Assembly (NCBI GenBank): GCA_964509765.1
Contig: CAZDYI010000125.1
Span: 1 to 14,114, forward strand
Direction of reading: 5' to 3'
DNA: 14,114 bases
DNA from: CAZDYI01 sp964509765
Lineage (GTDB): Bacteria; Pseudomonadota; Gammaproteobacteria; Tethybacterales; Tethybacteraceae
The translations under genes were made by a program, and so were the position numbers. Positions 1 to 7,135 of this stretch are shown one piece after another (the first letter of the stretch is position 1; each line of letters opens with the position of its first letter). Below the pieces are notes generated by a model. It was not told the origin of the DNA. It was given only the letters and a program-made list of their open reading frames with translations, and did no database searches.

Positions 1-473
1 GCGTGGTAGACGAGGTCCTTCTCCCACATCCGCAGGAACAAAAACTGCTCCCAGCGGTAGTAGAGCGGGTTGCACGAGGCGAGCTCGCGGCGCCAGTCGA
101 TCAGGAAGCCGAGCGCCTTGAGCTCGCGGCGCATGTTCGCGGTGTTCGCCTCGACCCACTCGTGCGGGTGGATCCCCATCCTGCGCGCCTTGAGCTCGGC
201 GTCCTTGCCGAAGGCGTCCCAGCCCATCGCCTGCATGACGTTGCAGCCCTGCATGCGCTTGTGGCGCGCCCAGACGTCGCCGATCGCGTAGTTGCGCAGG
301 TGGCCGACGTGCAGGTCGCCGGACGGGTACGGCCACATGCACAGCGAGTAGTGCTTCGGGCGCGGGTCGTCCTCGTCCGCCTCGAAGGAGCGGGCCTCGT
401 CCCAGCGCCGCTGGACCCTCGCCTCGACCTCCTGCGGGGAGTAGCCCTCCTCGGCCTTTGCCGCAGGGTCCAT
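1..473 (-). CDS. leuS: Leucine-tRNA ligase, N-terminal part (runs off the left edge)
   Basis: Class I aminoacyl-tRNA synthetase that charges tRNA-Leu in the cytoplasm. Only the first 157 codons lie in the window. Reading the minus strand from the ATG at 473-471 gives the LeuRS opening: a YSPQEVEARVQRRW helix (residues 11-24), the MWPYPSG block (46-52), the ATP-binding HIGH signature as HVGH (55-58), RNYAIGD, the conserved MGWDAFG (83-89), then DWRRELASC and YYRWEQ (126-143). The order and spacing match bacterial LeuRS, not ValRS or IleRS. The start is the family-typical ATG; a GGAAGGA Shine-Dalgarno lies about 12 bases upstream. Odd point: the near-invariant GLPAE after WDAF reads GKDAE (89-93), although the leucine-pocket Asp of WDAF is kept. 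The gene is divergent from nuoF. The editing and KMSKS regions lie outside the window. Confidence 0.95.
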   Translation of the reverse strand, partial: MDPAAKAEEGYSPQEVEARVQRRWDEARSFEADEDDPRPKHYSLCMWPYPSGDLHVGHLRNYAIGDVWARHKRMQGCNVMQAMGWDAFGKDAELKARRMGIHPHEWVEANTANMRRELKALGFLIDWRRELASCNPLYYRWEQFLFLRMWEKDLVYH

Positions 474-529
474 TATCAGTCCAGGTCCTTCCGTCCCGAA
501 TGCGCTCGGATGTTGCCGGCTCCTGCCGT

Positions 530-561
530 CCGCCGGGAGCCGCGCGGCCCTTGGCCGGCGG
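530..561 (-). promoter_or_regulatory. GC-rich inverted repeat in the leuS leader
   Basis: CCGCCGG (530-536) pairs with CCGGCGG (555-561), with an inner GCCGCGCGGC (539-548) in the loop. If leuS transcription starts just downstream of the TAGAAT box at 573-568, this hairpin would sit at the very 5' end of the leuS transcript, in a leader of roughly 85-90 nt. It could protect the 5' end or modulate translation, but it may also be chance in very GC-rich DNA. I see no T-box or leader peptide with leucine codons. Confidence 0.3.
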
Positions 562-567
562 TTGCGG

Positions 568-597
568 ATTCTAGCAAAGCGCGGCTTTGGATAGAAT
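568..597. promoter_or_regulatory. Divergent leuS/nuoF promoter dyad
   Basis: An imperfect palindrome sits between the divergent genes: ATTCTA (568-573), CAAAGC (575-580), a gcg centre, GCTTTG (584-589), TAGAAT (592-597). Each outer arm reads TAGAAT in the outward direction, five of six matches to the -10 consensus TATAAT: one toward leuS (573 to 568), one toward nuoF (592 to 597). With 17-base spacing, the -35 position of each promoter falls on the other's -10 arm (TTCTAG at 569-574 for nuoF; TTCTAT at 596-591 for leuS), so the two would compete for RNA polymerase. The -35 matches are poor. The dyad could also be an operator. This is inference from sequence alone. Confidence 0.5.
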
Positions 598-607
598 AAC
601 GCCCGCA

Positions 608-637
608 ATGCCAAAGGTCGCCGCCGCACTGGCCTGA
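608..637 (+). other. Possible 9-codon upstream ORF ahead of nuoF
   Basis: An ATG 11 bases after the presumed nuoF -10 box opens a short frame, MPKVAAALA, that ends in TGA at 635-637, six bases before the nuoF TTG. It lies in a different frame from nuoF. It would be nearly leaderless if transcription starts around 603-605. It could feed ribosomes to the weak TTG start by termination-reinitiation, or it may be meaningless. There is no Shine-Dalgarno in front of it. Confidence 0.2.
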
Positions 638-642
638 AGTCC

Positions 643-1926
643 TTGGCCAACGAAGTCATCTTCGCCGGCGTCGGCGCCGACGGCCTGGCCGACCTCGGTG
701 CCTACCGCAAGGCCGGCGGCTACCGGGCCCTCGAGACGGTCCTGTCGGAGAAACCCGACCCCGCAGACCTGCGCGACAGGATAAAGGCGAGCGCCCTGCG
801 CGGCCGGGGAGGGGCCGGCTTCCCGACGGGCCTCAAGTGGGGCTTCATCCCGCCGCACATAAAGGGCCCCGTCTACCTGGTGTGCAACGCCGACGAGGGC
901 GAGCCCGGTACGTTCAAGGACCGCGAGATCATCGAGCGCAACCCGCACTCGATGATCGAGGGCATGGCCCTCGCGGCCTACATCATGGGAGCTACCTGCG
1001 GCTACATCTACATCCACGGCGAGATCTACGAGCTGTACGTCAGCCTCGAGGAAAACCTCGCCGACGCCTACAAGGCGGGCCTGCTCGGCGACGGCATCCT
1101 CGGCTCGGACTTTTCCTTCGACCTGCACGCCCACTGCGGCTGGGGCGCCTACATCTGCGGCGAGGAGACCGCTCTGCTCGAGTCGCTCGAGGGCAAGAAG
1201 GGCCAGCCGCGCAACAAGCCGCCGTTCCCGGCGTCGAGCGGGCTGTTCGGCCGGCCGACGACCATCAACAACGTCGAGACCTTCTCCTGCGTGCCGTACA
1301 TCCTCGCCGAGGGCGCCGACAAGTTCCTCAAGCTCGGCAAGACCAACAACGGCGGGACCAAGATCTTCTCGGTCTCAGGCCACGTTGAAAGGCCCGGCAA
1401 CTACGAGGTCAGGATGGGCACGCCGTTTCCCGAGCTGCTCGAGATGGCCGGCGGGATGAGAAAAGGCAACAGGCTCAAGGCCGTGATCCCGGGCGGCTCG
1501 TCGACCCCGGTGCTGCCTGCGGACGTCGCTATGGAGCTGACGATGGACTACGACTCCATCGGCAAGGCGGGATCGATGCTCGGCGCCGGCTCAGTGATCG
1601 TCATGGACGAGACCACCTGCATGGTGACCGCGCTCGAGCGGCTTTCGTACTTCTACCACGAGGAGTCGTGCGGTCAGTGCACCCCTTGCCGCGAGGGAAC
1701 CGGCTGGCTGTGGCGGATGGTCCGCCGCATCCGCGACGGCGAGGGCAGGCCCGAGGACATGGACCTGCTCGTGAAGGTCGCGAACAACATCGACGGCCAC
1801 ACGATCTGCGCGCTCGGCGCCGCGGCCGCGATGCCGGTCGTGAGCTTCCTCAAGCACTTCGGGAGCGAGTTCGAGTACGCGATCGAGCACGGCGAGCTCC
1901 AGGTCCCGACCGGCTACGGATGCTGA
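643..1926 (+). CDS. nuoF: NADH-quinone oxidoreductase subunit F (NADH-binding, 51 kDa)
   Basis: Peripheral-arm subunit of respiratory complex I that binds NADH and FMN and passes electrons to cluster N3. The 427 residues match the usual length. Visible are the glycine-rich GRGGAGFPTGLKW nucleotide/FMN loop (54-66), CNADEGEPGTFKDR, the CGEETALLESLEG block, and the 4Fe-4S ligands C343, C346 and C349 (SCGQCTPCREGT) with C389 (TICALG). The text is closest to beta/gamma-proteobacterial NuoF of the Legionella/Coxiella kind rather than E. coli. The start is the TTG at 643: homologues begin at about this MANEV position, the frame is closed by TAG at 592, and no in-frame ATG exists, but the Shine-Dalgarno is poor (GAAG three bases away). 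It is first gene of a nuoFGHI run; unusually there is no nuoE in front, leuS lying there divergently instead. Confidence 0.96.
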   Translation: MANEVIFAGVGADGLADLGAYRKAGGYRALETVLSEKPDPADLRDRIKASALRGRGGAGFPTGLKWGFIPPHIKGPVYLVCNADEGEPGTFKDREIIERNPHSMIEGMALAAYIMGATCGYIYIHGEIYELYVSLEENLADAYKAGLLGDGILGSDFSFDLHAHCGWGAYICGEETALLESLEGKKGQPRNKPPFPASSGLFGRPTTINNVETFSCVPYILAEGADKFLKLGKTNNGGTKIFSVSGHVERPGNYEVRMGTPFPELLEMAGGMRKGNRLKAVIPGGSSTPVLPADVAMELTMDYDSIGKAGSMLGAGSVIVMDETTCMVTALERLSYFYHEESCGQCTPCREGTGWLWRMVRRIRDGEGRPEDMDLLVKVANNIDGHTICALGAAAAMPVVSFLKHFGSEFEYAIEHGELQVPTGYGC

Positions 1927-1936
1927 GGGCCGGGCT

Positions 1937-4333
1937 GTGAACATCGTAATCACGATCAACGGCAAGAAGCGCTTCGTCCAGGACCGGATCACGGTCTTCG
2001 AGGCCTGCCGCCAGTCGGGTGTGTACGTCCCGCACTTCTGCTACCACCCGAAGATGTCGATCCCGGCGAACTGCCGGATGTGCCTCGTCCAGATCGAGAA
2101 GGTGCCCAAGCCGGTTCCGGCGTGCGCGACCTACGTCACCGACGGCATGGTCATCCGCACCCTTTCCGAGGCCGCGCAGAACGCCCAGAAGGGCGTGATG
2201 GAGTTCCTGCTCATCAACCACCCGCTTGACTGCCCGATCTGCGACCAGGGCGGCGAGTGCCAGCTCCAGGACCTGTCGGTCGGCTTCGGCATGGGCGCCT
2301 CGCGCTACGCCGAGAGCAAGAGGGTGGTCGTCGAGAAGCACCTCGGCCCGCTGATCTCGACGGTGATGACCCGCTGCATCCACTGCACCCGCTGCGTGCG
2401 CTTCGGCCAGGAGGTCGCAAACAACATGGAGCTCGGCATGGCCGGCCGCGGCGAGCACTCCGAGATCATGCCGTTCATCAAGGGGACGGTCGACTCGGAG
2501 ATCTCCGGCAACATGATCGACGTCTGCCCGGTCGGAGCGCTCAACTCGAAGCCGTTCCGCTTCACCGCGCGCACCTGGGAGATGGACCGCGCCGACGGCG
2601 TCTCGCAGCACGACTCCTACGGGAGCTACCTGCGCGTGCAGTCGATCGACGGCGAGGTCAAGCGCGTGCTGCCGCGCGACCACGAGGAGATCAACGAGTG
2701 CTGGCTGTCCGACCGCGACCGCTTCGCCTACGCCGGGGTCAACTCGGAGTCCAGGCTGCTCTACCCGATGGTGCGCGACGTCGGCTCGGTCAAGCCGCAG
2801 CGCGTCGAGTGGACCGAGGCCCTCGAGCGCACCCGCAGCGGGCTGCGGGAGGTCATCGACAAACACGGCGCGGGGCAGGTCGGGTTCCTGCTCGGCCCGT
2901 CGTCGGTGAGCGAGGTCGGGATGCTCGTCGCGGACTTCGCGCGCGGGATCGGCTCGAACAACGTGGACCACCGCCTGCGCATGCGCGACTTCAGCCTCGA
3001 CGGCCACATCGGCGGCGCAGCGTGGCTCGGTAGCTCCCTCGAGCAGCTCGAAGGGCTCGAGCGCCTGTTGCTGGTGGGCTCAAACCCCTCCCGCGAGCTG
3101 CCGCTGCTTCCCGTGCGGCTGCGGAGGCTGCAGAAGCGCAAGCTCAGGATCCACTCGATATCCGCGCGGTCGGTCGAGTCGCAGCTCAGGCTCGAGACCG
3201 AGGCCGTCGTCCCGCCGTCTGCCTGGCTCGCTGAGCTCGCGAAGGTGGCGTCCGCGGCCGCGGGCGACAGGGCGCCGGACTGGCTCGCGGACTTCGGAAA
3301 GCCGGACGAGAGGCACGCTGCGGTCGCCGAGTCGCTCAAGGAGGGCAAGGCGGCGGTCGTGCTCGGGCAGCAGGCTGTCTGCCACGGGCGCTACGGCGCG
3401 CTGCGCGCGGTCGCGAGCGTGGTCGCCGAGGCCGTCGGCGGCTTCCACGGCGTGCTCGTCGTCGGCGCGAACTCGGTCGGCAACACGCTCGCAGGCGCGG
3501 TCCCGCACCACGGGTTCATGCTCGGCGAGGTCCCCGAAAAGGGGTTAAACGCGCGCGAGATGGTCGAGGCCGGGCTCAAGGCGTACGTCCTCGTCGACTG
3601 CGAGCCCGCGGACTTCGCGGACCAGGCCGCGGCGCTTTCGGCCTTCAGGAGCGCCTTCACTGTCCACGTCGGCGGCTACGGCGACGTCGCGCGCGAGTAC
3701 TCCGACGTGATGCTGCCGGGATCGGTCTTCGCCGAGCGGACCGGCGCGACGGTCAACCTCGAGGGTAACGCCGCGACGATGTACTCGGCCTTCGACCCGC
3801 CGGGCGAGGCGCGCCCGGCCTGGAAGGTCTTCCGCGTGCTCGGCAAGGAGATGGGCGTCGAGGGCTTTGACTACGACACCCTCGAGCACATCCGAGCACG
3901 GCTGATCGCGGCCGGCGACTTCACCAAGAAGCTCAGCAACAGCCTCGCCGGCCTCCACTCGCTTCCTGCCGGTGACGACGGCGCTGCGGCCGACGGCGAG
4001 CTCGAGCGCCTGCCGGAGGTCTCGCACTTCGACGTCGACCAGATCACGCGGCGCTCGGAGCCCCTGCGGCAGACGAGGATCTCGGCGCTCGCTCGAACGG
4101 CGCGCATGCACCCCGGCGACATGGAGCGGCTCGGGATCGAGCCGGGCGGGACCGTCGCGGTCTCAGCCAACGGCGCGACGGTCGAGTGCCCGGCGGAGGC
4201 TGACTCCGCGCTTGCGAAGGGATGCGTGCGCTGCCCGATGGCGGTCGACGAGTTCGCGCAGCTCGGCGCCGCTGCGTCCGTTACCGTCGCGGCCGCGGCG
4301 GAGGGCAAGAGGAGCGCCGCTGCCGGGGGCTGA
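1937..4333 (+). CDS. nuoG: NADH-quinone oxidoreductase subunit G (75 kDa Fe-S subunit)
   Basis: Complex I peripheral subunit that carries several iron-sulfur clusters along the NADH-to-quinone wire. It has 798 residues, in the range of proteobacterial NuoG. An N-terminal 2Fe-2S ferredoxin domain supplies C35, C46, C49 and C63. The N3-type site has H95, C99, C102 and C108 (NHPLDCPICDQGGEC), and the next 4Fe-4S site has C147, C150, C153 and C197 (RCIHCTRC; DVCPVGAL). From about residue 215 it is a molybdopterin-oxidoreductase-like fold without obvious cofactor. The extra N7 cysteine set (CxxCxxxC) of E. coli and Thermus is absent: that stretch reads VSQHDSYGSY. The start is GTG, with GAGGG (1925-1929) seven bases upstream, overlapping the nuoF stop. 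The C-terminus is alanine-rich. It is translationally close to nuoH (1-base gap). Confidence 0.96.
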   Translation: MNIVITINGKKRFVQDRITVFEACRQSGVYVPHFCYHPKMSIPANCRMCLVQIEKVPKPVPACATYVTDGMVIRTLSEAAQNAQKGVMEFLLINHPLDCPICDQGGECQLQDLSVGFGMGASRYAESKRVVVEKHLGPLISTVMTRCIHCTRCVRFGQEVANNMELGMAGRGEHSEIMPFIKGTVDSEISGNMIDVCPVGALNSKPFRFTARTWEMDRADGVSQHDSYGSYLRVQSIDGEVKRVLPRDHEEINECWLSDRDRFAYAGVNSESRLLYPMVRDVGSVKPQRVEWTEALERTRSGLREVIDKHGAGQVGFLLGPSSVSEVGMLVADFARGIGSNNVDHRLRMRDFSLDGHIGGAAWLGSSLEQLEGLERLLLVGSNPSRELPLLPVRLRRLQKRKLRIHSISARSVESQLRLETEAVVPPSAWLAELAKVASAAAGDRAPDWLADFGKPDERHAAVAESLKEGKAAVVLGQQAVCHGRYGALRAVASVVAEAVGGFHGVLVVGANSVGNTLAGAVPHHGFMLGEVPEKGLNAREMVEAGLKAYVLVDCEPADFADQAAALSAFRSAFTVHVGGYGDVAREYSDVMLPGSVFAERTGATVNLEGNAATMYSAFDPPGEARPAWKVFRVLGKEMGVEGFDYDTLEHIRARLIAAGDFTKKLSNSLAGLHSLPAGDDGAAADGELERLPEVSHFDVDQITRRSEPLRQTRISALARTARMHPGDMERLGIEPGGTVAVSANGATVECPAEADSALAKGCVRCPMAVDEFAQLGAAASVTVAAAAEGKRSAAAGG

Positions 4334-4334
4334 G

Positions 4335-5402
4335 ATGGAGTTCATCAACGACAGCGTGACCGACATGCTCGACCCGTGGCTCGGGGCGTACGCGGGCTGG
4401 GCCGGCACCTTCGTCGTGACGATGATCAAGATCGTCGCGATCATCCTGCCGATCATCGTCTCCGTCGCGTACCTGACGTACGCCGAGCGCAAGGTCATCG
4501 GCGCGATCCAGCTCCGGATCGGCCCCAACCGCGTGGGCCCCATGGGGCTGCTGCAGCCGATCGCCGACACGCTCAAGCTGATGCTCAAGGAGGTCCTGCA
4601 TCCGACCGAGGCGAGCACGTTCCTGTTCTTCATCGCGCCGGTGATCTCGATCACCGCGGCGCTCGTCGCCTGGGCGGTCATACCGTTCTCGGCCGAGCTC
4701 GTCCTCGCCGACATCGACGCCGGCCTGATGTTCGTCCTCGCGGCGACCTCGCTCGGGGTCTACGGCGTGATCATCGCCGGCTGGGCGTCGAACTCGAAGT
4801 ACGCGCTGCTCGGCTGCCTGCGCTCGGCCGCGCAGATCGTCTCGTACGAGATTGCGATGGGCTTCGCGCTGGTCACCGTCCTGATGGCGTCCGGGAGCCT
4901 CAACCTGTCCGCGATCGTCGAGGGCCAGTCCGGCCCGACGTTCCTGTCGTGGTACCTCGTCCCGCTGTTCCCGATGTTCGTCGTCTACCTGATCTCGGGG
5001 ATCGCCGAGACCAACCGCGCGCCCTTCGACGTCGCCGAGGGCGAGTCCGAGATCGTCGCAGGCTTCCACGTCGAGTACTCGGGGATGGGCTTCGCGATCT
5101 TCTTCCTCGCGGAGTACGCGAACATGATCCTGATCTCGGCGCTTACCGCGACGATGTTCCTCGGCGGCTGGCTGCCGCCGTTCGACTTCGCGCCGTTCAC
5201 CTGGATCCCGGGCATAGTCTGGCTGGTGATCAAGATCTGCATGGTGCTGTTCACCTTCCTGTGGTTCCGGGCGACGTTCCCGCGCTACCGCTACGACCAG
5301 ATCATGCGCCTCGGCTGGAAAGTCTTCATCCCGCTGACGATAGTGTGGCTTGTCGTCGTCGGCCTGTGGCAGCTAACCCCGCTGTGGCTGTGGGGCAACT
5401 AG
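4335..5402 (+). CDS. nuoH: NADH-quinone oxidoreductase subunit H (membrane, quinone site)
   Basis: Integral membrane subunit at the junction of the two arms of complex I; it lines the quinone chamber and the entry to the proton path. It has 355 residues, slightly above the E. coli length. About eight hydrophobic spans are visible. Hallmarks are AERKVIGAIQLRIGPNRVGP (50-69), LLQPIADTLKLMLKE (72-86), GWASNSKYALLG (149-160), and the acidic loop ETNRAPFDVAEGESEIVAG (225-243) that forms part of the quinone cavity, then EYSGMGFAIFFLAEYAN (247-263). The ATG lies one base after the nuoG stop, with GGGGG (4325-4329) five bases upstream. nuoI follows 21 bases later, the standard nuoG-H-I order. Confidence 0.97.
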   Translation: MEFINDSVTDMLDPWLGAYAGWAGTFVVTMIKIVAIILPIIVSVAYLTYAERKVIGAIQLRIGPNRVGPMGLLQPIADTLKLMLKEVLHPTEASTFLFFIAPVISITAALVAWAVIPFSAELVLADIDAGLMFVLAATSLGVYGVIIAGWASNSKYALLGCLRSAAQIVSYEIAMGFALVTVLMASGSLNLSAIVEGQSGPTFLSWYLVPLFPMFVVYLISGIAETNRAPFDVAEGESEIVAGFHVEYSGMGFAIFFLAEYANMILISALTATMFLGGWLPPFDFAPFTWIPGIVWLVIKICMVLFTFLWFRATFPRYRYDQIMRLGWKVFIPLTIVWLVVVGLWQLTPLWLWGN

Positions 5403-5405
5403 GGC

Positions 5406-5414
5406 AGGTGGGAG
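5406..5414 (+). promoter_or_regulatory. Shine-Dalgarno fixing the nuoI start
   Basis: AGGTGGGAG ends nine bases before the ATG at 5424. No other start with a comparable site lies before the conserved core, so this site supports the long NuoI with its N-terminal extension. Confidence 0.6.
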
Positions 5415-5423
5415 AATCCGCAC

Positions 5424-6026
<603 letters not shown>

Positions 6027-6032
6027 CGGGAG

Positions 6033-6050
6033 CCCGGCGCCTGAGCCGGG
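6033..6050 (+). other. Hairpin between nuoI and the SDR gene
   Basis: CCCGGC (6033-6038), loop gcctga, GCCGGG (6045-6050): a perfect 6-bp GC stem in the 37-base gap. It has no T-run, being followed at once by the AAGGGAG Shine-Dalgarno of the next gene. It is not a convincing intrinsic terminator; a transcript-stabilising or processing hairpin at the end of the nuo message is possible. Confidence 0.35.
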
Positions 6051-6063
6051 AAGGGAGCTTGCG

Positions 6064-7047
6064 ATGAAGGTGATGATCACCGGCGGCTGCGGCTTCATCG
6101 GCCAGCGGCTCGCGCTGCGGCTACTCGAGCGCGGCGAGCTCGTAGGCCCCGGGGGCAGGGAGGAGATCGAGCGGATCACCCTCGTCGACGTCGAGCGCCC
6201 TTCGCACCACGGCCCGCACCTCGCAGACAGGGTCGACATCGTCCACCTCGACATCTGCAACGTGAGCATGGACGCGAACCTGCCGAAGACCGACGTGATC
6301 TTCCACCTGTCGTCGGTACTTTCCGGCGAGGGCGAGAAGGACTTCAACAAGGCGATGATGGTCAACCTCGAGGGCACCAAGGGCATGCTCGAGGCGATGC
6401 GCGCGAACGGCATCGTCCAGCGCCTCGTGTTCGCGAGCACGCTCGCGGTGTTCGGCGGGATGCGCGACCTCGCGGCCCCGGTCGGGAACGCGACCAGGCA
6501 GGCGCCGCTGACGACCTACGGCGTGACCAAGGCGATCAGCGAGCTGCTCGTCGGCGAGTACTCGCGCAAGGGTTACGTCGACGGGCGCTCCGCGCGCCTG
6601 CCGACGGTTATCGTCCGCGAGGGCCGGCCGAACTCGGCGGCGTCGAGCTTCTGCTCGGACCTGATCCGCGAGCCGCTCAAGGGCCACGACGCGGTGCTTC
6701 CCGTCCCGCGCACCCAGCCGATGCCGCTCACGAGCTACAGCGCCGCGGTCGAGGGGCTGATCGCGCTGTGCGAGGCCGAGGCATCGGACCTGCCGGACGG
6801 CAGGGCGGTCGGGCTGCCCGCGATCAACGTCACCGCGGGCGACATCGCCGACTGCGGGGCGCGCCTGGCGGAGTCGCGGCCCGGCTCGGGCAAGGTAATC
6901 GAGAAGGTCGACCCGGACGTGGCGAAGATCTGCGAGGGCTGGCCTGCGGAGTCAGACAACTCCGATTCCGAGCGGCTCGGCCTGCCGAAGCCCGGCGCCC
7001 TCGACGAGATAGCCGCAGAGTACGTCAGGGACTACATCGAGGCGTAG
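6064..7047 (+). CDS. SDR-family NAD(P)-dependent dehydrogenase, D-erythronate dehydrogenase-like
   Basis: Extended short-chain dehydrogenase/reductase (NAD-dependent epimerase/dehydratase family), 327 residues. The Rossmann loop is TGGCGFIG (6-13), an acidic D42 ends strand 2 (favouring NAD over NADP), and the catalytic set is S125 or T126 with Y152 and K156 (TYGVTK). The block SARLPTVIVREGRPNSAASSFCSDLIREPLKG (176-207) closely resembles DenD/OtnR, which oxidises D-erythronate to 2-oxo-tetronate. Its usual partners (DUF1537 four-carbon acid kinase, aldolase, isomerase) are absent here, so the substrate is uncertain; family membership is secure. A strong AAGGGAG (6051-6057) sits six bases before the ATG. 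The gene could be co-transcribed with nuoI (37-base gap). No symbol is given because the substrate is unproven. Confidence 0.85.
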   Translation: MKVMITGGCGFIGQRLALRLLERGELVGPGGREEIERITLVDVERPSHHGPHLADRVDIVHLDICNVSMDANLPKTDVIFHLSSVLSGEGEKDFNKAMMVNLEGTKGMLEAMRANGIVQRLVFASTLAVFGGMRDLAAPVGNATRQAPLTTYGVTKAISELLVGEYSRKGYVDGRSARLPTVIVREGRPNSAASSFCSDLIREPLKGHDAVLPVPRTQPMPLTSYSAAVEGLIALCEAEASDLPDGRAVGLPAINVTAGDIADCGARLAESRPGSGKVIEKVDPDVAKICEGWPAESDNSDSERLGLPKPGALDEIAAEYVRDYIEA

Positions 7048-7058
7048 TTCTGCAGTCT

Positions 7059-7086
7059 TCCGCCCGCTTGCGGACGGCTGGGCGGA
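7059..7086 (+). terminator. Weak hairpin after the SDR gene
   Basis: TCCGCCC (7059-7065) pairs with GGGCGGA (7080-7086), and a small CCG/CGG stem is possible inside the loop. It begins 12 bases after the SDR stop. The tail (TTCATCGAC) is only slightly T-rich, so it is a plausible but weak terminator for the plus-strand run. Confidence 0.35.
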
Positions 7087-7098
7087 TTCATCGACATC

Positions 7099-7127
7099 TG
7101 ATTGAATAAGCGGCTTAAAACAGCCGC
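7099..7127 (-). terminator. Intrinsic terminator of the racemase gene
   Basis: Read on the minus strand, nine bases beyond the racemase stop: GCGGCT (7127-7122), loop GTTTTA, AGCCGC (7115-7110), then TTATTCAATC. The perfect 6-bp GC-rich stem with a moderately T-rich tail suits rho-independent termination of leftward transcription, separating the two convergent genes. Confidence 0.6.
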
Positions 7128-7135
7128 ACGCTCCT

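Noticed and set aside
608..642. A frameshifted true N-terminus of nuoF starting at ATG 608
   Set aside because: The downstream TTG frame already aligns to the full family N-terminus, so no missing piece needs rescue.
1850..3007. Long minus-strand frame of 385 aa opposite nuoG
   Set aside because: Very high GC makes long antisense frames common. It is rich in Arg/Ala/Val/Asp shadow text and lies fully over nuoF-nuoG.
3972..4334. Possible N-terminal extension of nuoH into the nuoG 3' end
   Set aside because: The upstream part is an Arg/Ser-rich shadow of nuoG; the ATG at 4335 with its own ribosome site matches NuoH homologues.
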